64,000 bases of DNA from Xanthomonas maliensis. Lineage in GTDB: Bacteria; Pseudomonadota; Gammaproteobacteria; Xanthomonadales; Xanthomonadaceae. How positions within the stretch are numbered: the stretch's first letter is position 1; each line of letters begins with the position of its first letter. The notes under the pieces are model-generated. The model did no database searches. It had not been told where the DNA came from and worked only from the letters and a program-made list of their open reading frames with translations. Position numbers and translations under genes: made by a program. The DNA is taken from NCBI RefSeq assembly GCF_009192945.1, contig NZ_NSET01000021.1, positions 62,001 through 126,000 of the forward strand. Reading direction: 5' to 3'. Below, in pieces: positions 21,319-30,964 of this stretch.

Positions 21319-22557
21319 TTAGGGCAACCAGAGCTTTTCGATATCGCGGAAGCCCCAGTCGGCGGGGGTTTCCATCTGCACGATGCGGTCCTGGCAGTCC
21401 GCACGCGACAGATCGATGTCCTGCCGCAGGACATGGCTACGCAGCTTGGCCGAGTAGAACACGCGCACCTTGGGCCGCAGCAAGGCATCGGGCGTCTGTT
21501 CGATCACCACGGCCAGTTTCTGCGACTCCAGCCGCACCAGCGAGCCGACCGGGTAGATGCCCAAGCGGCGCACGAAGGCCTGGAACACCACCGGATCGAA
21601 ATGCCCGTGCCAGGACGCCATGCGTTTGAGCGACTCGGCCGGATCCCAGCCGCGCTTGTAGGGACGATCGGAGCTGATGGCATCGTAGACATCGCACACC
21701 GCGCCCATGCGCGACATCAGCGAAATCCCATCGCCGGCCAGCCGGTCGGGATAGCCGCTGCCATCCATCTTCTCGTGATGATGCATGGCGATCTCCAGCA
21801 CCACCGCGTTTTGCACGCCACCGGCGACCAGCAGGCGATGGCCGTCGACCGGATGCTGCCGCATGACGTCCATTTCCTCATCGGTCAGCCGACCGGGTTT
21901 GTTGAGGATCTCCAGCGGCGTGACCGCCTTGCCCATGTCGTGGAGCAATCCCCCCATCGCCGCTTCCACCACCTGCCCATCGGACAGGCCCAATTGGCGT
22001 GCCAGCCCGCTCATCAACCCGGCCACCGCCATCGAGTGCAGATAGGTGTAGTCGTCGGCGGTCTTCAGCCGTGCCACGCTGATCAGCGCCTGCGGATGAC
22101 GCAGCACCGACGCATTGATCGCCTCCACCAGCGGCATCGCCGCCTCGGTATCCACGGTGCGTCCCAGCCGGATGTCGCGAAACATCGCTTCGACGGTATC
22201 GCGGCCATCCTCGAAGATGCGCCGCGCCCGCACGACTTCCGCTTCGATCCCGATCTGGGTCTGCACCTGTGCGCTGCGCGTCGACGCCGCACTGTGGCTC
22301 TCCGACGGCGCACTGTCGGGCTGCGGATCGGCGGGCGCCTCCGTCACGTGATCGTTGCGCGCAGCACCGCTCTCCAGATCCAGGCCGCGCGTGGTGTCGA
22401 TCACCAACTGCTCGATCCGGCTGTCATGGATCTTGGCCACGGCATCCGCGTCGACCAGGAACGAGGTCTTCCAGAAAGGATGGTGCACCCAGGCGCCCAG
22501 CAGCTTGTGGACGTACATGCCGGGGCGCAACTGGTTGGAGTCAATGGTTCTGAGCAT
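21319..22557 (-). CDS. HD-GYP domain c-di-GMP phosphodiesterase (DUF3391 N-terminal)
   Basis: 412 residues. An N-terminal DUF3391-type region (MLRTIDSNQLRPGMYVHKLLGAW...) precedes an HD-GYP domain with HD at His206-Asp207 (LLHDMGK) and HHHEKMDGSGYP at 259-270, which includes an intact GYP. Such enzymes hydrolyse cyclic di-GMP and in xanthomonads often affect motility and virulence. No membrane segment is visible, so it is cytoplasmic. ATG 22557 was chosen over upstream in-frame codons lacking family character. It is not evidently part of the aromatic operons. Confidence 0.9.
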   Translation of the reverse strand: MLRTIDSNQLRPGMYVHKLLGAWVHHPFWKTSFLVDADAVAKIHDSRIEQLVIDTTRGLDLESGAARNDHVTEAPADPQPDSAPSESHSAASTRSAQVQTQIGIEAEVVRARRIFEDGRDTVEAMFRDIRLGRTVDTEAAMPLVEAINASVLRHPQALISVARLKTADDYTYLHSMAVAGLMSGLARQLGLSDGQVVEAAMGGLLHDMGKAVTPLEILNKPGRLTDEEMDVMRQHPVDGHRLLVAGGVQNAVVLEIAMHHHEKMDGSGYPDRLAGDGISLMSRMGAVCDVYDAISSDRPYKRGWDPAESLKRMASWHGHFDPVVFQAFVRRLGIYPVGSLVRLESQKLAVVIEQTPDALLRPKVRVFYSAKLRSHVLRQDIDLSRADCQDRIVQMETPADWGFRDIEKLWLP

Positions 22558-22692
22558 ACCCGCACTGATCTGCGTGAAATCCGCCAAGCCCCGCCATTGC
22601 TGTGACGGGTCTGAGGGAGTATCGGCAGAAGTGGGGAATTCTTTGCAACCGCGACACACACACACGCCGCCAGCGGACTGGACCGTTCTACA

Positions 22693-23994
22693 CTACGTTC
22701 GGCGCACGCCCAGCACCGCAGCGGTGGCCAGCAGCAGCGGCGCGGCACACACCAGATAGAGGGTGCTCGGTGGCCACTGCGCATCGACCAGCACGCCGAC
22801 GCACAGCGGTGAGAGGATGGCGCCGATCCGCCCGACGCCGATCGCCCAGCCCATGCCGGTGGAGCGCACCGTCGCGTCGTAGAGGCAGGGCGCGACCGCA
22901 TACATGCCGGCGATCGCGCCGAACATCAGCACGCCGGTCAACACCGCCAGGCCAAACGCCCAATCCAGGCGTGCGCTGTAGGCACCGAAGGCCACCATTA
23001 CCGCAGCCGAGCCAAGCAAGGAGACGGCAGTCAGCCGCGTCATCGGCACCCGCGCGGCCAAGGCGCTCAACATCGCGCCACCGGCGATGCCGCCCAGATT
23101 GAGCAGGACCCCGCCGGTGACACCTTGTGCCGCCGACAGTCCTGCGTTCACCAGCAGCTTGGGCGTCCAGTTCAGCACGAAGTAGAACGTAAACATCAGC
23201 ATGAAGAACGCCAGTGCGATCAACACGCTCTGCCGCCATTGCGTGGCGGTGAACAACGCCGCATAGCCGCGCGCCGCCCCATCCTGCGTTGCCGCAGGCG
23301 GCAATACGCCACGCGGCGACATGCGCATGCGCGTCAGCAAGGCATTCAGGCGGGTCAGCGCGTCGGTCGGCCGGCGGGCGATCAGGAACGCCAACGACTC
23401 CGGCAGCAGGGCGCTGACCAGCGGGATGCAGAGCAGCGACCCGGCCGCGCCCAGCAGGAAGACCGACGGCCAGCCCCAGTGCAGCAGCAACTCGGCCGCA
23501 AGGGCTCCGCCAACGGTCGCGCCGATCGGGTAGCCGGTCGCCTGCAGCGCCAGGGCGGTATTGCGCCAGCGCGGATTGGCGTACTCGGCGGTGATGACCG
23601 CCACGCAGGCCAGCATGCCGCCGATGCCAAGCCCGGTGAGCGCCCGCAGCGCCGCCAGTTGCCAGGCGCTGGTCGCCAACGCGGATGCGGCCATGCCGAC
23701 GGTGAGGATGGCCAGGCACCACAGGATCATCGGCCGCCGACCGATCCGATCGGCCAGCGGCGCCAACCCCAGCGATCCGACCGTCATGCCCACCAGGGCG
23801 GCACTGAACAGCATGCCGAGGGTTTTGCCCGACAGCGCCCACTCGGCCGAAACATGCGGCGCGGTAAACGCCATCGCCATGACGTCGAACCCGTCGAGCA
23901 TGGTGAGCAGCACGCAGAGCGCCACCGCGCGCCATTGGAACGGCGTCATCTGCTCCAGCACCAGCGTGGACGGGACGGCGGCAACCTGCGACAT
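22693..23994 (-). CDS. MFS transporter of the aromatic acid:H+ symporter (AAHS) family
   Basis: 433-residue, 12-span transporter. TM1 contains the AAHS mark DGFD (LTMLDGFDVMAMAF), and the loop 2-3 motif is LADRIGRRPMI. Family members (PcaK, VanK, BenK) import 4-hydroxybenzoate, protocatechuate, vanillate or benzoate, fitting the surrounding aromatic genes; the exact substrate cannot be read. ATG 23994 is preferred because GGAG lies 6 bases upstream; ATG 24006 is an alternative. Confidence 0.88.
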   Translation of the reverse strand: MSQVAAVPSTLVLEQMTPFQWRAVALCVLLTMLDGFDVMAMAFTAPHVSAEWALSGKTLGMLFSAALVGMTVGSLGLAPLADRIGRRPMILWCLAILTVGMAASALATSAWQLAALRALTGLGIGGMLACVAVITAEYANPRWRNTALALQATGYPIGATVGGALAAELLLHWGWPSVFLLGAAGSLLCIPLVSALLPESLAFLIARRPTDALTRLNALLTRMRMSPRGVLPPAATQDGAARGYAALFTATQWRQSVLIALAFFMLMFTFYFVLNWTPKLLVNAGLSAAQGVTGGVLLNLGGIAGGAMLSALAARVPMTRLTAVSLLGSAAVMVAFGAYSARLDWAFGLAVLTGVLMFGAIAGMYAVAPCLYDATVRSTGMGWAIGVGRIGAILSPLCVGVLVDAQWPPSTLYLVCAAPLLLATAAVLGVRRT

Positions 23995-24432
23995 GTCGAA
24001 CTCCATCACCAGGGAATGGGCGGGACCAGCGAAACCGGGCCGGTGCTGCAGCCGCTTCCGATTGCGCCTTGAATGGGCGCTGGTCGGCGGCTTCGCATCG
24101 ACGCGCCATGCATGGCGTAGGACGCAACACTGCGGCGCACGCTAGGCCGATCCCGGCGAGCGATCAAGGCGGCTCGTCCCACTGTTGTGCGCTTATCGCA
24201 CGAGGTGGCGAGCGTCTTCGCGCCTCTCCGCACCGCTTCGCGCACCGCACCCATTGCGCCCAAGCGCCCCGGCTTGAAGCCCATCGCCGCGCTCTGCATC
24301 ACACGCTTCAGAGCGGTCGCGCCGCCTGCGACACCGCTGGCGAGGGTCATCCATCGCACGCACCGGCCGCCCATGCGTCAACGGCTATCATGGTCGGCAG
24401 GCATCACCGCACCCATCCTGCAGGAGACCGCA
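23995..24432. other. 438-base divergent gap between the MFS gene and gamma-carbonic anhydrase
   Basis: No credible gene is seen. The only structure noted is a short dyad GTGCG-N5-CGCAC at 24187-24201, too weak to call an operator. Confidence 0.5.
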
Positions 24433-24978
24433 TTGCATCCGATCCGTCCGTTTCTGCAACATCAGCCGCAGCTGGGCGCCCGCGTCTATCTGGATCCGTC
24501 CTGCAGCATCATCGGCCAAGTGGCGCTTGGCGACGATGTGTCGGTCTGGCCGGGCACGGTGATCCGCGGCGACGTCAATCACGTCCAGATCGGCGCACGC
24601 ACCAACTTGCAGGACGGCACCATCATCCACGTCAGCCACCATAGTCCGTTCAACAAGGCGGGCTATCCGACCGTGATCGGCGAAGACGTCACCGTCGGTC
24701 ACGGCACCATCCTGCATGCCTGCACCATCGAGGACCTGTGCCTGATCGGCATGGGTGCCTGCGTGCTGGATGGCGCGACGGTCAAGCGCTACGGCTTCGT
24801 CGGTGCCGGCGCAGTGGTCGGCCCGGGCAAGGTTGTCGGCGAGGCCGAGTTGTGGCTCGGCAATCCCGCGCGTCCGTCACGCCGGCTCAGCGACAAGGAA
24901 ATCGAGAGCCTGCATTATTCGGCACAGCATTATGTGCGGTTGAAGGATCAGTACCTGGGCATGCCCAGCGCCGAATGA
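24433..24978 (+). CDS. Gamma-class carbonic anhydrase-like protein (YrdA/CaiE type)
   Basis: 181-residue left-handed beta-helix protein with repeated hexapeptides. The three zinc-ligand histidines of the family appear as His66 (TIIHV), His90 (VGHG) and His95 (LHAC). The start is a TTG at 24433 preceded by CAGGAG, giving the usual length; no ATG fits. The true activity of this YrdA-like branch is often unproven. The stop overlaps the next ATG (ATGA), linking it to the truncated DUF2167 gene. Confidence 0.85.
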   Translation: MHPIRPFLQHQPQLGARVYLDPSCSIIGQVALGDDVSVWPGTVIRGDVNHVQIGARTNLQDGTIIHVSHHSPFNKAGYPTVIGEDVTVGHGTILHACTIEDLCLIGMGACVLDGATVKRYGFVGAGAVVGPGKVVGEAELWLGNPARPSRRLSDKEIESLHYSAQHYVRLKDQYLGMPSAE

Positions 24979-25643
24979 ACCGTTGTCGGTGCGCCGACAC
25001 ACATGGCAGAATCGCGCCGCGCGCGCCAGCGCTGGATGCGGCCGACAGCTGGGCCGTGGTGGTGACCTATGCCGACGACGGCTATGTCTCCGACGACGAT
25101 GCCGCCAAGATCGACTACAGCGCATTGTTGGCGAAGATGCAGAAGGGCACGGCCGAGGACAATACCGAGCGCCGCGCGCAGGGCTACGGCACCGTGGACC
25201 TGCTCGGCTGGGCGGTGCCGCCGCGTTACGACGCCACCAGCAAGAAACTGTATTGGGCCAAGGAGCTACGCTTCGACGGTAACCAGCAGCACACGCTGAA
25301 CTACGACATCCGCGTGCTCGGCCGGAGCGGCTATCTCAGCCTCAACGCGGTGGCCGGCATGGGGCAGTTGGCGCAGGTCCGGGCCGGCATGCAGCAGCTG
25401 CTGCCGATGACCGACTTCGACCAAGGTGCACGCTACGCCGACCATAATCCCTCGACCGACAAGATCGCCGGCTATGGCCTGGCCGGCCTGATCGGCGGAG
25501 GCCTGGCGGCCAAGGCCGGGCTGTTCGCCAAGCTGGGACTGGTGCTGGCCAAGGGCTGGAAACTGCTGCTGATCGGCGTGGTGGCGCTGGGCGCGGGGAT
25601 CAAGCGACTGTTCGCCGGAGGCAAGCCGCAACAACGCGGTTGA
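24975..25643 (+). pseudogene. 5'-truncated DUF2167 membrane-anchored protein gene
   Basis: The frame encodes a recognisable DUF2167 C-terminal two thirds (SWAVVVTYADDGYVSDDDAAKIDY, LLGWAVPPRYDATSKKLYWAKEL, TLNYDIRVLGRSGYLSLNAVAGM and the C-terminal hydrophobic anchor GLIGGGLAAKAGLFAKLGLVLAKG). The signal peptide and roughly the first 100 residues expected for the family are absent. The homologous part begins about 20 codons after an ATG that overlaps the gamma-carbonic anhydrase stop. It could be a 222-residue expressed remnant, but loss of the export signal suggests a pseudogene. Confidence 0.6.
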
Positions 25644-25734
25644 GGCCCCTCTGCGGGCGCGTCGGCATGTGTCGCACGCGCTGCAGGACTGCGGTGTCCA
25701 GGTCGCTCCCGGCGGCGTCACCACCACTGACGGC

Positions 25735-26001
25735 TCAGGGCTGGGTCGCGCGCTCCAGGGCATCCAGCGTGGCCAGCGCCTGCGCGCGCGAGCTCCCGCA
25801 CATCTCCGGCGATGGACGCAGGCTGGCGCAGACGGCCGGCCGCGCCGGCAGGCCGAACAGCCGGCAGCGACCATCGGCGTCCAACTGCACGCACGGCACG
25901 CCCGCCGGCTTGCCGTGCGGCATGCCGGGAATGGCCGAACTGATGGACGGCGCAATGCAGCAGGCCGCACAGCCTGCACGGCACGGAATCTCGGCGGTCA
26001 T
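25735..26001 (-). CDS. YkgJ-family cysteine-cluster protein
   Basis: 88-residue protein starting at ATG 26001 with the cysteine-rich pattern CRAGCAACC near the N-terminus, then [16 protein letters not shown] and [11 protein letters not shown]. This matches the YkgJ/UPF0153 group, thought to bind zinc or an iron-sulfur cluster; the function is unknown. It stands between the truncated DUF2167 gene (convergent) and the GH5 gene. Confidence 0.82.
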   Translation of the reverse strand: MTAEIPCRAGCAACCIAPSISSAIPGMPHGKPAGVPCVQLDADGRCRLFGLPARPAVCASLRPSPEMCGSSRAQALATLDALERATQP

Positions 26002-26060
26002 GCGCGCAGTATAGAAGGCCGCCGCCGCCAACGTGGGCGGCAGCCGGCTTGCGGACGGAA

Positions 26061-27422
26061 TCAGCGTGGTGGCACGTAGCTGGACAAGCGCACGTCGAAG
26101 AACGCCTGCACGGCCGCCAGGTTGCTCTTGGCCTGGATGTCGGCGCCGACGTCCTTGCTCATCCCCAGCACATCGTCCTCAGGCCAGCCTGGACCGAAAC
26201 ACCACTGCGTGCTGGGAATATTGTGCGCCTGCAGGTGCGCCAGCATCTGCGTCGTGGCGATCTCCGCGCTACGGTTACCCGCCGGATAGCCGTGCTCGCC
26301 CAGGTAGCCACGCTTGCCCGCCTGGCTCAGCGCCTCGATGAAGGGCGTGACCATCTCGATCCCGGTCTGTGGGCGCACGTTTTCATCGCGGCCGCCAGGG
26401 CCGACCCAATTGCCACCACCACTGCCGTTGCTGTCCAGATAATTGTGCGCCTCATAGACAATACGGTCGTAGGGATCGGGGATGTCGAACAAGCCCATCG
26501 AATCCTGCTGCCAGAGGCGGGCACTGGCATAGCCATTGCCACAGATGAAGACGAAGTGGGAGCGATCGCGCTCCAGAATGGCCTTGGACGTTGCGGTGGC
26601 GGTTTTCTGCCAATGCGTGGCCATCACCAGCGGACTGCCGTCGGCAGCGCGCTCGCGGCCCTGGTAGGGTTCGTTCATCAAGCCCCAGCCGAAGATCGCC
26701 GGATGCTGACGAAAGCGATTGACGATGCGCGACCACAGGTCGGGCAGGCCGGCATCGTTGTACAGCGTGCAGCCCGGCGTGCCAATCACCCGGTACTCGT
26801 ACAACTTGAGCAGACCATCGCGACCATCGAAATAGCCCAGATACTGAAAGTCGCCCTGGCGATAGGTATCGGCCCACAGCGTTGCCGCAGCCAGATCGCC
26901 GGCCGGGTTGCCGCGCGAATCGACGATGGTGCCGCTGCTGTCGCGATGGAATCCGGACTTGCTCGCCACTCGCTGCGGCAGGCGCATGTAATCGTGCAGC
27001 TCCAGGATGGCAAGCTTGCCGCGTGAGGCGATGGCCCCCAGCGCCGCCTCGACCTGCTTGCAGTAGTCCTCGTTCAAGGAGATGCCCTGCCCGCGCGAGA
27101 ACCGCGCAGCGGTGGTCGGCAGGCGGAACAACGGGCAGGCGCCGGCCGCGGCGATATGTTGATCGGTAATGGCGCGATAGTGGGTGCCGATCACGGCGTT
27201 TTCGACGTAGCTGTTGGACGCCAGCCCGGAGAGATTGAGTCCGGCGAACGGCAGGCTGGCGCGCTGGGCTGCCGCATGCCGGCTCCAGCCGCCAGCGGCC
27301 AACACGACGGCGCTGGCGCTGCCCTGTAGAAAGCGGCGCCGCGACAGGCCACCGGTGGCCACGGTGTCGTGCTCGCGCGGGGTCGGTGCAGCCGCGGGAC
27401 GAGGATGGGATGGGTAGGACAT
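26061..27422 (-). CDS. Tat-exported GH5-family glycoside hydrolase (endoglucanase-like)
   Basis: 453 residues. A twin-arginine signal, SRRRFLQ at 27-33 followed by [12 protein letters not shown], sends the folded enzyme across the inner membrane. The GH5 core shows the acid/base Glu251 in FGWGLMNEP, the conserved His in YEAHNYLD (His326), and the probable nucleophile Glu376 in [11 protein letters not shown]5 enzymes cut beta-1,4-glucans or related polysaccharides; the substrate here is not readable. ATG 27422 has GGAGG-like sequence upstream and gives the Tat signal directly. Confidence 0.85.
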   Translation of the reverse strand: MSYPSHPRPAAAPTPREHDTVATGGLSRRRFLQGSASAVVLAAGGWSRHAAAQRASLPFAGLNLSGLASNSYVENAVIGTHYRAITDQHIAAAGACPLFRLPTTAARFSRGQGISLNEDYCKQVEAALGAIASRGKLAILELHDYMRLPQRVASKSGFHRDSSGTIVDSRGNPAGDLAAATLWADTYRQGDFQYLGYFDGRDGLLKLYEYRVIGTPGCTLYNDAGLPDLWSRIVNRFRQHPAIFGWGLMNEPYQGRERAADGSPLVMATHWQKTATATSKAILERDRSHFVFICGNGYASARLWQQDSMGLFDIPDPYDRIVYEAHNYLDSNGSGGGNWVGPGGRDENVRPQTGIEMVTPFIEALSQAGKRGYLGEHGYPAGNRSAEIATTQMLAHLQAHNIPSTQWCFGPGWPEDDVLGMSKDVGADIQAKSNLAAVQAFFDVRLSSYVPPR

Positions 27423-27714
27423 GGGCGCCTCCTGCGGTGCCGTGATGGAATCCTTCGGGACTACGTCTGCCCGAGCATGCTGGCCGGTACCGGGCAGCGT
27501 CTGCGACCGGCTCGCCACTCCACGCACTGCATGTGCGACTGCATACGTTTTCACGGCATTACATGACTGCTCTGCAGCACCCAGGCTTGTAGCCCGTGCA
27601 GCGTCCGCCCGGGCATCGCCATGTCGCAACGCCTCCAACGGCGCCCTGAAGCGCGCGCCAGCACGGTGATCGCTGCGCACACCGGGGCGTGCGATGCTGG
27701 CAGCACTGACCTCG

Positions 27715-27742
27715 CGCGACTGTTGCAGCAGCAACAGTCGCG
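27715..27742. promoter_or_regulatory. 12-base-pair perfect hairpin in the ilvD 5' region
   Basis: CGCGACTGTTGC (27715-27726) and GCAACAGTCGCG (27731-27742) flank a 4-base loop AGCA. It lies 46 bases before the ilvD ATG in the 366-base gap between divergent genes, so it is not a normal terminator for either. Possible roles are an operator or an mRNA leader structure. The rest of the gap (27423-27788) shows no gene. Confidence 0.5.
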
Positions 27743-27788
27743 ACACGGTCTAATCATCGATTACCGCTCGCCTCGCCACTGACACGCC

Positions 27789-29627
27789 ATGCCCGAGTAC
27801 CGCTCAAAAACTTCCACCCACGGCCGCAACATGGCTGGTGCCCGCGCCTTGTGGCGCGCCACCGGCATGAAGGATGGCGACTTCCACAAACCCATCATCG
27901 CCATCGCCAACTCCTTCACCCAGTTCGTGCCTGGTCACGTGCATCTGAAGGATCTTGGCCAACTGGTCGCGCGAGAGGTCGAACGCGTCGGCGGCGTGGC
28001 CAAGGAATTCAACACCATCGCCGTGGACGACGGCATCGCGATGGGGCACGACGGCATGCTGTACTCGCTGCCCAGCCGCGAGATCATCGCCGACGCGGTC
28101 GAGTACATGGTCAATGCGCATTGCGCCGATGCCCTGGTGTGCATTTCCAATTGCGACAAGATCACCCCCGGCATGTTGATGGCTGCATTGCGGCTCAATA
28201 TTCCCACCGTGTTCGTTTCCGGCGGCCCGATGGAAGCCGGCAAGACCAAGTTGGCCGAGCACAAGCTCGATCTGATCGACGCGATGGTGATCGCCGCCGA
28301 CGAGAACGCATCCGACGAGAAGGTCGCCGAGTTCGAACGCAGCGCCTGCCCCACCTGCGGTTCCTGCAGCGGCATGTTCACCGCCAATTCGATGAATTGC
28401 CTGACCGAGGCGCTGGGGCTGGCCTTGCCAGGCAATGGCAGCGTGCTGGCCACCCATGCCGATCGCGAGCAGTTGTTCCTGCGTGCCGGCCGCACCGTGG
28501 TGGAACTGTGCCACCGCTGGTATGGCGCCGAGGATCCGCGCGCGCTGCCGCGCGGCATCGCCACCTTCGAGGCATTCGAGAACGCGATGACACTGGACAT
28601 CGCCATGGGCGGCTCGACCAACACCATCCTGCATCTGCTGGCTGCCGCGCAGGAAGCGGAGGTGCCCTTCAGCATGCGCGATATCGACCGGCTGTCGCGC
28701 CGCGTGCCGCAGTTGTGCAAGGTTGCTCCCAATGACCCGCGGTATCACATGGAGGATGTGCACCGCGCCGGCGGTATCCTGGCGATCCTCGGTGAACTGG
28801 CTCGCGGCGGCCTGCTGCATGCCGATGCGGCGACGGTGCACGCGCCGTCGCTGGCGGATGCCATCGCACGCTGGGACATCGGCGTCAGCGACGATGAGGC
28901 GGTTCACACCTTCTATCGCGCCGGACCCGCCGGCATTCCCACCCAGATTGCCTTCAGCCAGGCCACACGTTGGGAAGCGCTCGATCGCGACCGCACTGCC
29001 GGCTGCATCCGCGACGTGGCCCATGCCTATTCGCAGGAAGGTGGCCTGGCCGTGTTGTACGGCAACATCGCCCGCGACGGTTGCGTGGTGAAGACCGCCG
29101 GCGTCGACGAATCGATCCATGTCTTCGAAGGCAATGCTCGGGTGTTCGAGAGCCAGGACGCTGCGGTGACCGGCATTCTGGACAATGCCGTGCAGGCGGG
29201 CGATGTGGTGGTGATCCGCTACGAAGGCCCCAAGGGCGGACCCGGCATGCAGGAAATGCTCTATCCGACCTCGTATCTCAAGTCCAAGGGCCTGGGCAAG
29301 CAATGCGCCCTGCTGACCGATGGCCGCTTTTCCGGCGGCACCTCCGGGCTGTCGATCGGCCATGCATCGCCCGAGGCCGCGGCAGGCGGGGCGATCGGCC
29401 TGGTTCGCGATGGCGACCGCATCCGCATCGACATCCCGCAGCGAAGCATCCATCTACTGGTCTCCGACGAAGAACTCGCCGCACGTGGCGCCGAGCAGGA
29501 TGCCAAGGGCTGGCGACCGGTACAGCCGCGCACGCGCAAGGTCAGTACCGCCTTGAAGGCCTACGCATTGCTGGCGACCAGCGCCGACAAGGGCGCGGTA
29601 CGGGACAAGGCCTTGCTGGACGGGTGA
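27789..29627 (+). CDS. ilvD: Dihydroxy-acid dehydratase IlvD
   Basis: 612-residue iron-sulfur enzyme of branched-chain amino acid synthesis, making 2-oxo acids from dihydroxy acids. It follows the E. coli IlvD sequence closely: [23 protein letters not shown] at the N-terminus, [40 protein letters not shown] with the cluster cysteines, and [22 protein letters not shown]. The ATG at 27789 has no clear Shine-Dalgarno, but homology fixes the start. It stands alone; a strong hairpin lies upstream. Confidence 0.96.
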   Translation: MPEYRSKTSTHGRNMAGARALWRATGMKDGDFHKPIIAIANSFTQFVPGHVHLKDLGQLVAREVERVGGVAKEFNTIAVDDGIAMGHDGMLYSLPSREIIADAVEYMVNAHCADALVCISNCDKITPGMLMAALRLNIPTVFVSGGPMEAGKTKLAEHKLDLIDAMVIAADENASDEKVAEFERSACPTCGSCSGMFTANSMNCLTEALGLALPGNGSVLATHADREQLFLRAGRTVVELCHRWYGAEDPRALPRGIATFEAFENAMTLDIAMGGSTNTILHLLAAAQEAEVPFSMRDIDRLSRRVPQLCKVAPNDPRYHMEDVHRAGGILAILGELARGGLLHADAATVHAPSLADAIARWDIGVSDDEAVHTFYRAGPAGIPTQIAFSQATRWEALDRDRTAGCIRDVAHAYSQEGGLAVLYGNIARDGCVVKTAGVDESIHVFEGNARVFESQDAAVTGILDNAVQAGDVVVIRYEGPKGGPGMQEMLYPTSYLKSKGLGKQCALLTDGRFSGGTSGLSIGHASPEAAAGGAIGLVRDGDRIRIDIPQRSIHLLVSDEELAARGAEQDAKGWRPVQPRTRKVSTALKAYALLATSADKGAVRDKALLDG

Positions 29628-29944
29628 GGCGAATCCGAGGCACGGCACCCGCCGTCCAGCTGGAGCCAGGCCGCTGGTGGCTGGACGCGATGCCGTTGTC
29701 GCCAGGCAATGGAGGCTTCGCCACCGGCACGTTGTGATTTGGGATTGCCGGCAATCGCAGTGGCCCAGGGTGCGTCGATCGCCCGCGCGGGCCGCTTGTT
29801 TCAGCGCGAGCCCGCACGGCCGCGGCGACCGCGCACCGGCCTGGGTGCGGCGCTCCGGCCGGGCCGCTGTGATGCAACGCGAACAGGTCGCGACAGCACA
29901 CCTGTACGCTGTCGCGTCATTGGGTTCGCAAACAGAGGATTGGC
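29628..29944. other. 317-base gap downstream of ilvD
   Basis: No recognisable gene. It contains a 9-base inverted repeat, CGCGACAGC (29889-29897) and GCTGTCGCG (29908-29916), 28 bases before the next ATG; see the findings. Confidence 0.5.
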
Positions 29945-30268
29945 ATGAACGTCTTGGACCACGAGCCGCATCGCTGGTACTTGCTGCAAGATGAGGGCAC
30001 GCTCTTGCTCGATGTCCATTGCAGCCATGGACCGGTGGACTATTGCTGGACGATGGCGCTCAGCCAGGATGAAACTAGCGGGTATCTGGAGAATGGGCGC
30101 GAGTTCCTGAATCGCCTTGCCGATCAGGTGCAGAACTCGGCACCAGGCGTGCTCGGTAGCCACTCGCCGTTCAAGGGTCGCAATTTGCATCCGGGCTGCG
30201 GCGACCGCGTGTTGGCCGCGACGCGACGCTGGCATGATGCGGCGAGGAATGCTGCCGCTAACGTCTGA
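29945..30268 (+). CDS. Hypothetical protein, 107 residues
   Basis: Small soluble protein (HRWYLLQDEGTLLLDVHCSHG, CWTMALSQDE, FLNRLADQVQNSAPG). ATG 29945 is preceded by AGAGGA at suitable spacing. There is no signal peptide or membrane span. I do not recognise a characterised family. A 9-base inverted repeat stands just upstream, and a small membrane protein gene follows. Confidence 0.65.
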   Translation: MNVLDHEPHRWYLLQDEGTLLLDVHCSHGPVDYCWTMALSQDETSGYLENGREFLNRLADQVQNSAPGVLGSHSPFKGRNLHPGCGDRVLAATRRWHDAARNAAANV

Positions 30269-30317
30269 GCGTGGCAGACGGGGCCTGATTCACCTTAGAC
30301 CTGATTGGGAGTACACC

Positions 30318-30563
30318 TTGAGCACTGCGTTCTGGATCAGGCGATTCCTGGTCGTCCTTGCACTGGCCTTCACCATCATCTGCGTGGCGCAGTTGTTGAA
30401 GGGGCGTGGTCTTGAGTACTCGCTGACACAGGCGACCATCTGGGGTCCGCTCTCCTCGCTCGTTTTCACCGTCGCCCGCTACTTCCAGGCGCGCCGGGGA
30501 CACCATTGCGCGATCTGCCAGGACACGCCGGAGATGCGAGCGGCAACCCGCCATCAGGACTAG
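30318..30563 (+). CDS. Small inner-membrane protein, 81 residues
   Basis: Starts with TTG 30318, for which GGGAG lies 6 bases upstream; the longer open frame to 30117 overlaps the preceding gene. Two hydrophobic spans are visible (FLVVLALAFTIICVAQLL and TIWGPLSSLVFTVARYF), then a cytoplasmic-type tail with a CAIC cysteine pair. Function is unknown. Confidence 0.6.
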   Translation: MSTAFWIRRFLVVLALAFTIICVAQLLKGRGLEYSLTQATIWGPLSSLVFTVARYFQARRGHHCAICQDTPEMRAATRHQD

Positions 30564-30589
30564 CGATACGAGCGCGCCCACGTTTCCTC

Positions 30590-30790
30590 ACGCGCTCGGG
30601 CGCAGCGGCCCTGGTGCTAGAGGACAACGGTGAGGACGGGCGGTCGATCTTCGTGCGACGGGCGACTACGTGCTGGTGCCGCGCAACACCTGGCATACCG
30701 CACGTACCGAGGTCGCCACGACCCTGCTCTTCTCACCGCCGGCGCGGGCACGGAGCATCGTTCTGTCCAGGCCTGGCCAGCGCATGCGGC
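30590..30790 (+). pseudogene. Cupin-domain gene remnant
   Basis: One frame reads ATGDYVLVPRNTWHTARTEV followed by ATTLLFSPPARA, the C-terminal half of a small cupin (typical GDYVLVPRNTWHTA). The upstream half lies in other frames (GAAALVLEDNGEDGR) and no intact start exists. The remnant occupies the 401-base gap between the small membrane protein and the HxlR gene; the rest of that gap shows nothing. Confidence 0.45.
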
Positions 30791-30936
30791 GATCTCTGCA
30801 ACGGCGACGTGGATCGCTGCGCCAGTGGCCTGGCGGATACGATAGCCGCCACCACAGCGAGCTTGGCGGCACGCGCGACGCCTTCGCTTGCCAAGGCAAG
30901 AGTCGTCCTGCGCCGGCTGCTCCACACGCAGGACGA

Positions 30937-30957
30937 GGCCCGCCGTTCGGGCGGGCC
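30937..30957. terminator. GC hairpin downstream of the HxlR gene
   Basis: GGCCCGCC (30937-30944) and GGCGGGCC (30950-30957) around GTTCG. It lies 8 bases beyond the stop of the minus-strand HxlR gene. No strong T-run follows. Confidence 0.5.
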
Positions 30958-30964
30958 GTCGTTA

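Noticed and set aside
27804-29453. Minus-strand open frame opposite ilvD
   Set aside because: Shadow of a highly conserved gene; no usable start or motif.
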